Below are positions 48,210 to 59,660 of a DNA stretch of 64,000 bases, one piece after another. The notes beneath the pieces are model-generated. The model saw nothing but the letters and a program-made list of their open reading frames with translations, was not told where the DNA came from and searched no databases. Numbering within the stretch: position 1 is the first letter of the stretch; each line of letters opens with the position of its first letter. A program made the position numbers and the translations under genes. Origin of the DNA: Parascedosporium putredinis (taxonomy: Eukaryota > Ascomycota > Sordariomycetes > Microascales > Microascaceae); the NCBI GenBank assembly GCA_949357655.1, contig CASHTG010000006.1, positions 806,001-870,000 of the forward strand. Direction: 5' to 3'.

Positions 48210-50515
48210 ACGCAACAAATGTCTTTTTTCTTTTTCCTTTTCACTCCCCTTCACAACTGGATGGGATTGGCCATGATGATGACTATACGGAATAAGGGAG
48301 GTGGAGAAGAAACTCGCACACCAGTCGAGGGTACGAATGGGCACTGTTGGGTCGTTGAAGAACACCCTCGCTGCACCTTGTTTGTCACTTTTGCTGTGGA
48401 GATGAGAAGAGTGGGGGAAGGTGGGGGAAGATGAATGAAGAGCGGGCGGATGGGGGAAGACTTAGCTGAAGGGAAGTAAGTTGGGAAGAAATTGGGTGAT
48501 GTCGAGGATATCTCGGGGAATGGGGGATGAGGACTCGAATTTGCGTTTTCTTCTCTCTGAACCTTTTTTCACTTGGGCTCTCTTGAATCTACTACTTTTG
48601 CGTTCTCTTACTCTGGCTTGACTTGGCGCCTTGCTCTCACATTTTCGTGACTCTATTGCTCTCTTGGCTCCCTCTTGTTCCGTCTGTGACTGCCCGTCGT
48701 CCCCATGACATGCCTGCGGCCCGTGTGTAATAAACGAGGTGGACTGCTCACTCGCCTTCCTTGGCCTGTGTCGAAATCCGATTCACTTTACGTCTTCCCT
48801 TGTCCCAAAAGGAACGTTGAAGGGGTGGCAAGGGTGGTTGTATGAGAAAGGAGGAAAGGGGAAACCGTAGGGGGTTGGTTGGTCATGTGGGAGGTGGGGG
48901 TACGTCATCCTCCCCCGGCGCTGTGCTCAGCCTTGGAGGGTGCAATTTAGGCCAGAGACTTCAATGTTCCCGAGGGCGGGAGAGCGACAGCGCCCGTGTT
49001 GGCGCTCCCGGACGGGTAAAGGCGCGCGAGTGGGTTTTTTTGTTCCTGCCTCGCGCCAGTCTTTTTTGTTTTCTTCCATTTGGGTTCTTTTTCGTTCTTA
49101 GGATTCTTTCCCCTTTCTCTTCCTTCTGTTTCTGCTCCACTCTTCACGACAGGTGAGTGAACTACACGGCCGAAGAGGGGAGCATAGAAGGATGATGGAG
49201 GGTAAAGAGAGGGAGGGGGTCATGGGTGTTACCTGTTCGGGCGTTACTTTTTCTTCTTTTCTTTTCTTTTTTTTTTTTTGGCAATAGTTGGTGGGCTACA
49301 AGAGGCCGTGATGGGAGGTTTCAGTCGTTGAATCTATCTATCCATGCCATGCTATTCTCCTTTCCCGGAGGCAAAGGGCGTAAGTACGTCAAGGGGTTGG
49401 GGGATGGTGGGGAAGGGGGAGAGACACAAAGATGTCATTATGCAGGCGTTGGGGGTAGACTTGGCCTTGTGAGCCTTTTCTGCCCTTTGATCGAGGAGGG
49501 TGGCAGGGTGAAGGGGGAGGGTTCACTACTACCATGTTCCAGCGGACTGGAGAATTCGGGGAAAGACAAAATGGGGAAAGAAAGGCAGTCCGACGGTGAG
49601 GTCATCCGACCCCGGATTTTGGAAAGACCTTGGACACAAGCTTGGAGGAAAAGGGGGGTTGAGGTGGGGGAGGGGGAGGGAGGTTTAGGAAAATAACTTG
49701 GAGAACAAGGCTTTGTCTCAGCCGGATTCCTTTTTTTACGTGTCTTTGAGGGGAACCGCCAACCTCGACATTGGTGGGCGCTTTGCTTTTCTCCCTTGGT
49801 TTTTTCGTTCTCTTTGCTTGTCAATGTGGTATGAAGAAGCAAAGGGAACTAAAGGATGGGATGGTGCCACGCTAGATCTTTTGCCTTGGTTCGTTTCTCC
49901 CAAGACGACTACGAAAAAAAAAAAAAGAAAAACGAGGTTTTACGAGCTGTACGTGTATCGAGTATGTCAAAACTGTATATTCCCTGGGGTATGTGTTTAT
50001 GGATCGAGCTATAGGCCGAATCAAAAGATATAAAAAGGAAAAGGAAAAAAGTCGAGGGGAAGGAGAGTCCACCGCGCTTCGACTAACGCCATCGAGTAGG
50101 CAGGCACATGGGCGACAAGATGCCTTGTATAAAATGAGAGAGAGAGAGAGAGACAAAAAAGAAAAGATTTTGTGTTATAAGAAATTCTTTCCTATAAAAA
50201 GAACGCCGGTTCCCGTTGAAGGGAAGATGAATTTCCCAAGTCGACTGCCCTCTTATCACCCTTGCTCGTCCTCTTCCTACTCTCGTCTTCTAAAGAGAAG
50301 GGGGCGCAAAAGGAAAGGACTAGGGAAGAGCAAGGCTTATATCAACACGTATAGTGAGCAAATCTAAAGAGAAGCAAGAGCGCCATGTTAGTTGCATGTT
50401 AAACCGACCGACCGAAGACCAGTCAAGACAAGAAGAGAGTGTAAAAAGGAAAAAGGAGAGAAAAAACGCACCAAGCTCAAGCCCATAATCATGGAGCACC
50501 AAAACATGGCATTAT
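47508..50515. other. Convergent 3' region between J-domain and sterol O-acyltransferase genes
   Basis: This holds two 3' untranslated regions and spacer. It is T/C-rich just after 47508 and contains a CA run (48134-48151), an AAC run (48171-48206) and a GA run (50137-50153). Open frames on both strands are low-complexity. I see no gene. Confidence 0.5.
48171..48206 (+). repeat. AAC trinucleotide repeat, 12 copies
   Basis: Twelve perfect AAC copies, with a CA-dinucleotide run 20 nt upstream. Both lie in the convergent intergenic region. Confidence 0.92.
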
Positions 50516-52403
50516 TCAGCGTATGCCTCCCTTGACCCACGGCGTGCGCTGGAGGACAATAATAGGCAGCTGAAGCATCTGGCAGATGAAGCCGTAGCCG
50601 CGAATCTTCTTGGTGATGCACGCCATGACGATCTCGTGGCCCACGGCCGAGATGAGAAAAGTGATGGCCGTGGCCAGCGGCTTGCCCATGTGGGCGCGGC
50701 TGGCCGAGTAGACGTGCCGCCGCAAGAAAGAGTGCACGGGCACGTTCCACTCGCGCGAGAACTCCATCCAGTCGGTCGAGTTCCACCAGTCCGAGTAGAA
50801 GTGGCGGTCGGCGAAGCGCGTGATCTCGGCAAAGGCGCCGAGGACGTACTCAAAGATGACGAGAAAGACGAGTAAAAAAGTGAGCATAAAGGGGAAAAGG
50901 AGCCAGGAAATGGTCTCGGCGAGGATGAGGAGGGTTTCGGCGGGGAGGGCTTGGTGGCGCCGGGGGCGACGGGGTTGAGCCGGGCCGAGGACTCGGTGAG
51001 GACGGGGAGGATGAACTCCTCGGACACGATGGTGAGGAGGAAGATGCAGACGAACGTGGCGACGATTTTGCTGGAGAGGGCGGTCCAGTCGATCGTGGGG
51101 GTGCGGGGTACTCGAGCTCGTAGCAGAGGGTGGGGCAGAGCAGGTAGTCGAGGTAGTTGGCCCAGGAGAGGTTGCGCGGGTACGTGACGTTGCCCATGGG
51201 GCTGGTGAGCTCACGCGCGAGGTCCTCTCTAAGGTTCTCGAGCTCCTCGTCGAGCCGCAGCCCCGATCCAGGTCCGGGTCTGAGTCGGTGTGGGTGGGGT
51301 GGTGGTTCCTGCTACCGGGTTCATCACCACTACTGCCTCCACCGGCCACGGCGAGCTTGTCGCGCGGGGTAAAGGAAGCGCGGCGGGGCTCGACAGCGCC
51401 CCGTCGGGGTTCTCGGGGGTCGGGTACTGGTACACGGGGGCCTTGGACGCGGTGGAGGGGTTGTCGAGGGCGCGCAGGCGCTTCTCCGTCTCGCTGAGGT
51501 GGCCGTTGTAAAAGGCGTACGAGTGCATCTTCATGAGCATGACCATGGTGTGGATCAGAAAAAGACCTGCGCCGTCCATGTCCAGTCGTTGAGAAAGGGC
51601 ACAGCGACCCAAAGGCCAGCCAGCCCAGCTGGTACAGCGCCTGGAGGGCCATGCCGCCGCGCTTCCACGTGCCCGGGGACCCGGCGGCGAAGCGGCGCGA
51701 GAGCTGCTGCAGGGGCAGCGAGACGGCGGTGGTGGCCACCATCAAGAAGTCGCAGAGGGCGAGCTGCTGCAGCTTGACGGTGAAGAGGGCCCAGATGCGC
51801 ACGCGCATGGGGTAGCCCGTGTCCTTGATGTTGCGCAGCATCGTCGTGATGGCCAGGATGCACAGCCCTATCCAGAACAGCGTGTAGAAGCCGTGGAAGT
51901 CCTTGTAGTCGGAGTTGGGGTCGAAGTGGGACACGCGCGACGTGTAGTCGACGGTGGGGAAGAGGCGGCGGCGGAGACGGCGCTGCTCGGCGCGGGCGAG
52001 CTTGCGGGCGGAGAAGAGGTACTGGTCGGACGGTGGGGCGTCTTCGGGGAGGGGCGTGTTGGCGCCGCTGCGAGCGTTCAAGAGCTCCACCGTTAGCAAA
52101 AAGAAAAGAAACATCCACTCATGGTGAAGTAGCCCTCTCCTGGGCGCTGGAATGCGCGAAGGAAATGGCTGCTGCGGGCAAGGGCAAGAAGGAAAGGGGG
52201 AAAAGGACGAGGGAGCTCGCGCACCTTGGAGTCTCGCTGGCGGAGACTGTTTCTGGAGAGTTGCGCAGGTTGCTGCTCACGGAAGGCGCTGTGCTGCCGT
52301 GGGTGCGCTCGTTCTTTTGGAGTCTGGCGCTTTTGCGCTGGCGTGGACGGGAGCCATTCTCGTGGGCTGCGATGCCGTTGGCATGGGCCGCAGGCGACGC
52401 CAT
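50516..52403 (-). CDS. Sterol O-acyltransferase (ACAT/ARE type, MBOAT family)
   Basis: ER membrane enzyme that esterifies ergosterol with acyl-CoA for storage in lipid droplets. Exon 1 (52403-52225) encodes a Ser/Arg-rich cytosolic tail. A 157-nt intron (52224-52068) follows and exon 2 is 52067-50516. Several hydrophobic segments are present (about residues 110-240 and 380-570). MBOAT signatures are FYSDWWNSTDWMEFSREWN, with the conserved Asn/Asp/Trp pattern, and GHEIVMA, which carries the likely catalytic His. An SSMEEL-like segment is not seen. I infer six single-base losses in runs (51608-51610, 51559-51563, about 51360-51440, about 51265, about 51115, about 50945). Restoring them gives exactly 578 residues, as expected for yeast Are1/Are2 relatives. 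DGAT1 is the alternative, but the motif and the SHFDPNSDYKDFHGFYTLFW region fit sterol acyltransferases better. Confidence 0.9.
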
Positions 52404-52652
52404 GGCTTTTTTGCTTTCCCTTCTCCTTTTCTTCTTGATATCTACTTTTCGTAACTGTGTAGGGGCTGCGGGCGTTGTCCGTCTTGCGTCCTTGGGTTGC
52501 GCGGAATGGATTCGAGAGTTCGCGTCGTTTGTTCGGCTCCGGGGTTTTTTCCTTTTTCGAGTCTGTCGCGGGTAGAGCGATTGCGTAAGTTTGGGAATCT
52601 CAATGGAGATGCATGCAACAATGGTCAAAGGGGAAGAAGGGAGGGCAGGGGG

Positions 52653-52654
<2 letters not shown>

Positions 52655-52692
<38 letters not shown>
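52655..52692 (+). repeat. GA dinucleotide microsatellite
   Basis: About 19 GA units, roughly 250 nt upstream of the sterol O-acyltransferase ATG, so probably in its promoter or leader. Confidence 0.9.
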
Positions 52693-53671
52693 CTGAAGAA
52701 TAAAAGGAATGGTGTAGAAGGATTGATGACAGGAGGCGGGTCGTTCAAGCTGCCAGAGCTTCCATCGGACCCCTCGGTCTGGGTGCAAGAAGGCTGAGGG
52801 CTCAGAATTCGGTAGACCCTGGGCTTCTCGGAGAAAAAGGGGAGAATAAAGGAGGGAGGGGTGCCGCCTTTGGGGGAAAACCCAAAGGATTAAAAGGTGC
52901 AGGGTAATAATAGTAAGCTGGCAATGGGAGAAAAAGAAACCAGTGTCGTAATTGTCATGAAGAGCAATTGATGTTGCAGGGACGTTGCGTTGGGTGGACG
53001 TGGAGTGGGCCTGGTCATACACTAACGAGCAAGGTAATAATAACCAATGCCGGGCCCCAGTTCAATGTTCTATGCCACTTCAATCAGACAGATGGCCTGA
53101 GTCGATCCAACCCCGGTGCCGAAGCTTTGGCTCGTCCGAGTCAGCCTCCGCGAGAAAAGTCGCCGAATCCGCGTATCGAGCTCTAGGCGGATTTGATACT
53201 TCGTAATTCGTAAATTGAGTGGTGTCCCTGTTCACTGAGCATGAACCTAGGTGGAAATTTAGGGAGGGATGAGGCCCGGCCGCTTTTTGAAGGACCGTTC
53301 GTGCTGGACTTCTTGGGCCAACCCGGGGAATACGAACAGTTCTAATAACGAGACCAAGTGGTGCCACTCTTTATCTTCTTGGGGCTTGTTAAAGACCCTC
53401 TATGACACTTGAGGCGGAGATGGCCCATTTACCGGATGGGGTAGGATGGAGAGGGAGGGCCTGAGGGAGGGCCTGAGGGAGGAGGGGGGCGATGCAAGGG
53501 TGGACAAGCTCGAATAAATCCTGGGCTGAGGGGATGATGATGCACATGTACGGAAAGAGCAGCGCGAGGGAGGATGCACGAGCCGATGAAGCCAAGAACA
53601 AAGGCAACGTTCCGATCCACTCTTTCTCGGTGTCCGATCTTCCTTTCCCATTGCCTCTCACGCCTTCCCTC

Positions 53672-53720
53672 TCTCCCTCTCTCTCTCTCTCTCCCTCTCT
53701 CTCCCTCTCTCTCCCTCGCT
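53672..53720 (+). repeat. CT-rich microsatellite (CTCTCC/CT units)
   Basis: Interrupted CT repeats with regular CCCT steps, in intergenic DNA. Confidence 0.85.
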
Positions 53721-56700
53721 TGTTCTCGTTGGTCTGGCTTGGACCTGGCCCGAACTGGCCCTAGTGTGGTAGTGTGTTCTGTCTGCTAGTCTAGGCTCCC
53801 AGATTTCTTCGGACTCCCGGCCGGGTTCGTTTCTGACAATGGATCAAGCGATATTCGAATCCGTTCAAGTGGGATTGCCCATTTGCCCATGTCCCCCTTC
53901 CCCGCAAAAGCGCAAAGGGGATGCAAATCAGAACAAGGAATTGCTCCACGATCGAGCCAATGAAGTTGGGAGAGGTTACGCGTACTAATACAAGTTGAAG
54001 TACTCGCTGGTACTGCACAGCGCAATTGATCTCCCACGAGGTATTTTGGGCCAGCCTAGAGCTCCGGTGCACCAACCCCTCTCCTCAACCACATGTCATT
54101 GGGATCTGCCCCTGCGCTTGGTCTCCAGAAAATAAGACTTTTATCGAATCAACTTGGTTCTCTGTTTTGAGTTCATGTTTGCGCTGGTATTGTGGCGACA
54201 GTGGCTTTGGCCACGCGCGCACAGGTTCCAGAAACCTCTTGTCCCCTTTGCCTTCAAATGACTGGGGGGCTAACGCCAAGGAGCAGGAGATCCGACCTAA
54301 GCGAATTGGCGAACACCAAGCAAGGGAAAACGTCTGGTCCACTACCGGGCGTACGTCAGCGCTTGATGCCGGGAACCTCCGGGGTGTGGCCCGCCGCGCT
54401 TGTCACCCTCCAGGGCCGCCGAGACGGGACTGCGGACCATTTTACATTGAACAGATTCTTCGAATTTGAAGTTGAGTAGCCTCGTTCACACAGTGAACAA
54501 TTATAGCTTTCTTTTTCCCTCTCTTTCTTTTTACTATCAACTTCTTTCGTCTCCATTTATTTCTCACCATTGTGTCTTCTCTACTCCCGCCCTACGTCAT
54601 GCTTCAATGTTCTTCCTCCACATTCTGGAAACTTGCAGCGGACCTCTGAGAGGCGAGAGTTCATTGTGGTCGTTGAATAACTAAATTTCGTACATGTACA
54701 GAATTAAATGTCCGTACAATCATCTACGTCCAGAGATGTCTATGGATACTCCGTCTCTGAAGCCACACCAGCCCGGGATACCCTAGACTCAACCGAGCCA
54801 ACGATCCTGTCTCACTTGCAGCGTTGACCCAAATGAACCTGCAACATAGCCTCATCCTCGCCCGTTTTTTCCTTACTATCTCGGTATTACTTGATGCCCA
54901 TCTCTCGTACCTTGCCGTGAACCTTGACCCCTTCACCCAGGCAACCTTTTTCATGTTGACTCTCCCTTGCCGCCGCGAGACCCCTTGCCTACTATTTCCT
55001 TCTAAACCTATTCCCACAACGGTTAAGTTGCTCTCCAGCTGTAAATTTGTCTTTCAGACCTTTCCCCAAAGAAAAGAAAAAAACAGGGTATTCCCCACGG
55101 GCTGGTTGACACCTTTGCGCTGGCTACGGGCGCTTTTTTTTTTTCTTCGTTAGGTTAGGATAGACACGAGTCTCGGGCCACAGCTCGCGTCTATCAACAT
55201 GAGCCCTGCCTAGTCGTTTTCCTGAACGCGGCTGAGGCTATTGATCGATGGCGCCGAGTTCTCGAGACATGCCGCCGCCACCAAAAACCGCGCCGTCGCA
55301 CCCAAACTCGACTGCTTTGCGACTGTTGAAAAGGACAGGACGCGAAGCCTCGTTGCCGCGAGCAAGGTCAGCGACCCGGCAAGAGAGGCTGAAACAGGGC
55401 GGCACACTGAGCGCCCTAAACGGGAATGGGGCTGATGTGGGTTGGGCAGAGCATGGAGAGACGACACCGACGTTTAGTACCTTGCTTGACAGATTACACT
55501 GCAAAGTCAAAATACTGGGCCAAGGGGAAAGAAGAACAGTAGTGTAAGCGCTTCTCTCAGCCGCGTCCGCTATTTCTAACTAATGCAGGAGTGTTAAGCC
55601 ACCTCCAGCACAGTGGCGAGGCTAAGTTTCCCACGGGGGATGTCGGATGAGAACATTGAAGGTGACTGAAGCTCTCTTGGGTCCGGGACCCTTTCTCCTT
55701 CTCCTCGCAGAGTCCGACCTCGCTCTCCAGTTCACCGGCCAGCTGCATGGTTGATAAAGGGGAACTCGGATCCATTCACAACTTGCAAGGTCCCTCTCTT
55801 GAATTGGAATTGGGAAACTCTCAATGGCTGGTTATATCCATCTGCTGTTGTTCCACAACAGATGTTGTGCCCCAAGGAAAGGGGGTTGGAAAAGTATCGG
55901 CCTATTGTGCCCCCTTTTGTCCATTTTCTTTTTCCCAATATATTTCAACAGTTCAAGGTGACACATCACCAGTCCCGGGGACTTTGAGCTGCGGCATGTC
56001 CATTGAGAGGCAAGATTTAAAAGAAGGAAAGGAAAACTAGGAGAGGAGGATGAATAAGATGCAACGCCCAGCTGGGCTTGGGCGGAAACCCAGCGTCTTC
56101 TCGCACTCCTTCGCTGACACCTCGGAGGGGAGGCGGCCCATGGGACCTAGAGTGGGCTGGTCCTACAATGTGTCACCTCAATCACGACAGGTGAGATTGT
56201 AAGATTGTGATGAGCTTGGCGAGCCCACGTCCGTGCTGGGAATCTATATAGAACCGACGGTCGGGGCTGCTCTGCAATCTGTCTTTTCTTCCACGCTCCT
56301 CTACCTATTCAAGAGTCAAAAGGCAAATCGAGCCGGGAAATAAAATTTGGACTGGACTAATACTCAACAACTTTACGTCGAGACTCGATAGAACCTGCTG
56401 AGTCAAAGTGCCGGCCATAGCAGAGTACATCCACTAGATGACATGTCGATACACTAGATTATCGCCCATGCATCCATGGATGAATCTCTGTAATGCGCAT
56501 GGTATCACTTATCGGCGCTATCTTTAGGCTCAAACATTGGATTGATGGGTATCGACAGGGCTACGAACCCGACGAAGCCTAGCCGTCCAAAAGGCAGCGC
56601 TTATGCGGATCTTTTTCTACACTAGTATGGTTTGCTTGGCTCATTTCGTTCCGCTTATTACTATCGAAACGACGATTCTTGCTCTACGAGGCTTTTTTGG

Positions 56701-59485
56701 TCTTTTGAACTGAGGTGTTTGGGGCTCAAGCCTGGGATGATGGCGCCCAATACCCTGCAATCTGGTGGGCAGGGACGTCGGTAAGGCCTGGCCATTCTAC
56801 TTTGTAGATATGGGTAGGGCGATTCAGCCAATGGGACGAGCAGTGACGGAGCTTGAAACTGTCTTTCCTCATCGCACAAGGGTCCCACGTCCCTGCAGGG
56901 ATTCCCGTCCTTGGACAAACCATAATATCAGGCCCCCTCGAAGATGACAGGAGCCTCTCTTCTGTCTGTTATGATTGAGAGCATCTCGAAGCAATCGACC
57001 CTCACTTGGGCACATCAGACGTGGCCGGGCAACCCTATAGGCGTGCGGCATGGCCGTTTTATGCATCCTCCAAAGTTCGTCGTCCATCTCTCTTCCCATT
57101 GCCCGGCGGGATATGCAGAGAAGCGGGGAGCGCGAGCAAGTCGTGGACCAAAAAGGTCTCGAGCTCTGTACGAGAGTTACTCGATTACGCTGTTGCAGGG
57201 GCAGGATTAAATTGATTCCACCCGTCTTGTGTTACTCATTCTCGCACCAAGGTCATAATAGACTGGGGGCTTTTGTTGCCTCCTCCTCTCCCGCCAGAAA
57301 GTGCATGCACCTCAATCGATGGCCTTTTAGGTCTTCGGCACATTCGCTCAAACACGAAAAGGAAGACATCGATAGTCTGGCGGGTCCGTGGAGTCGTTTC
57401 TAAAGTAGTCGTAAATGGGGCTGACTCTCACCTTTGGGCTCAGCCAGGACTTGTTGATGGACAGATGAAGGCTAGGGGGAGAGCTTGGCCTGGTTTTTGT
57501 TGATTCAAGCTCCATTGGATTTCCCTCACCTATCACAACTGGGAGCTAAGCATAATAAGTAGGAGCTCCATATCTTGGCTTGGCCGGGAAAAGCCTGCTT
57601 TTAGCTTGCCATTGTCACGCAGGCGAGCAGAAGCGATGCAAGGGTGGGGACCAGTGGAGCGCTAACCTGTCCGGGTTGCCACTTCTTGATTTAAGGTACC
57701 ACACCAAGCACACTAAGATGACTGAATGTTGTGGCAACTAATAAAGGAATCGATTCGCCTTGTCCCAGACCTCAGGCTCGAGTGGGAGATGAAAGAAGTG
57801 GACGAGTGGTTGCCCAAAGGGAGAGAAGGGGGAAAGAAAGAGAGACAGAAAGACAGCTTCAAGACATCAATAACATTGTGATTTCTTCAACCACGGAACT
57901 GGAGGGGAATTTGATTTCGGCCATTAAACGCAAGAAGAAGAGGAAGGAGCGAAGCAAAAGGGAAGCGCCCGTGGACAAAGGGGACTTGAACTTCCTCGAG
58001 CCGTTGCCCCATCCCATCTTGCCCATCCACGCTGCACCCGACTTGTTCTGGAGTCCAATTCGGTACTTCAAGCTGTATCAACTCTGCGTGCGCATGCGGT
58101 CCTCCTTTTGGCCCATGTTTCTGTGCTGCTGTCGCTAGCAGTCGTGGTACCTCAAACCTGCACTACTCGTCACCTCTTTTTTTCTTTTTTGTTGGGTCTT
58201 CTAATACTAGGGAAGCCTCGATCCGTGATCCATCTTGCCATCCACCATCAACACGAGAGGCGACTCGCGGGCAAAGTACTCTTCAAGTGTCTCTCTCGTC
58301 TCCTTCTCTCCTTCTCTGCTCGTAGCCCGATCCCGCTCTCTCTCGCTGCAGCCGCCATCCACCCTACTTTGATTCTCCATCGAGCTGCACCTGCCACTGG
58401 CTGCTGGTGCCCTCCACCTTGGACCTCCCACCCTCGCCTTCTCCCGTCGATCAACCCATCCGCCTCAACGGCCGACACTAAAACTACTATACCCGGCAAG
58501 AAGCTAGTGTAGCTCGTAGCTTGACGTCCCCTCGCGTCGTCACTTTTCCTCATTGCTCCCAAACCTCTCGACTCGAGTGGCAACCCCCATCATACACGCA
58601 TCCTTTCATCTCGCTCGTTTCTTTCTCTCTTTTTTTCTCTCTCGATTTTTCCCCCTCGCTTCTTTTTTCCCTCTCTTGTACGCCTGATGACGCTTCTCCC
58701 TCTCCGCCCTATCTAATAACAATAAAGACGGATCTACGCGCGTCAAAATCGACGAGCTAGTCTTACTCCCTCCCTTTTGTTTTTTTCTTTCTTTTTTTCC
58801 TTTGCCCAAGGAAATCCTACGCACTCCTGCTCGAATTCGCGGGATCAAGACGACTCGGTCTCCTCGGCCCTCGCCGGCGTCAAAGCTTCACCCACTCACG
58901 ATCGATCCGGGCTATCCTTGAGAGAGAGAGAGCTTATCCGCGCTGTTCTCGGGCCGGCAATTTCCATCCTTATCTGCAGCAAGGAGTGTATACTCGGTTT
59001 CTTTCCACGCTTTGGTGGCCCGGTCGCCTGCTGCCGCTAGCTTGGCCTCGCTTGCCTTGCGCAACGCTACGCTCGACCAACGCCATTTTCCGCCTTCGAC
59101 CTCCTCGTCTCGCCTTTAATTTCCGTCAGGGACCCATCGCCGCCCGGTCTGCAGCTCTCTCATTTTTATTTTATTTTTATTTTGCAATTGCGAGTTTGGC
59201 ATTGGGGAAAATCTACGCCGAAGACATCTCCCCTCACATCACCATCCGAGAGAGACAGACGAAAAAAATAAAGATAAAGAAGCACAACAGCGGAATTTGA
59301 GTGCTCATGGCTTGAGAGCTTCCGCTAGCTCGACCTCTCTCTCCCCTTCCTTCCTCCTTCGATTGACCTTGCGTTTTGCAGCATTTTATTTGCCTCGCCA
59401 TCGTTATTCCTCTTTTTGGATTTGAGCTCTCCTTTCTCCTCCCAATGCTCCCGAGCTTGTTGGTTTCCTAAATCGCCCTTCCCCG

Positions 59486-59514
59486 CCTCCTCCTCCTCCT
59501 CCTCCTCCTCCTCC
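59486..59514 (+). repeat. CTC trinucleotide repeat
   Basis: Nine tandem CTC units about 150 nt upstream of the glycogenin ATG, within the C/T-rich leader or promoter. Confidence 0.88.
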
Positions 59515-59660
59515 CTGCTCGGCCCCGCACTTGGACATCTGCATCTCCCTCTCCTCTCCGGGGGCTTTCCCCGATTCTTGTCCAGCTACTCCAAGATCCT
59601 CTGGCCATTTGAGCTTCCAATTAGGCGTGTAAAGTGCTTCGTCGCGCTTAAATTGCCGTG

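Larger units (their letters stand above)
52404..59660. other. 7.3-kb region with no supported gene; promoter and long leader of glycogenin
   Basis: The left end is the promoter and leader of the sterol O-acyltransferase gene. A GA run lies at 52655-52692, a short tandem GAGGGAGGGCCT at 53451-53481 and a CT-rich run at 53672-53720. Small open frames, such as 55248-55547 (+, 99 codons), have no domain and overlap open frames on the other strand. The stretch 56041-56660 has no open frame of 60 codons. From about 58100 to 59660 the + strand is strongly C/T-rich, as expected for the promoter and leader of glycogenin. Confidence 0.45.

Noticed and set aside
50137..53720. GA and CT runs considered as possible centromere or telomere repeats
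   Set aside because: They are short dinucleotide microsatellites and no TTAGGG arrays occur. They are ordinary promoter or spacer features.
55238..55547. 99-codon open frame with an ATG at 55248
   Set aside because: The same GC-rich patch is open in several frames on both strands and the peptide has no recognisable feature, so chance is likely.
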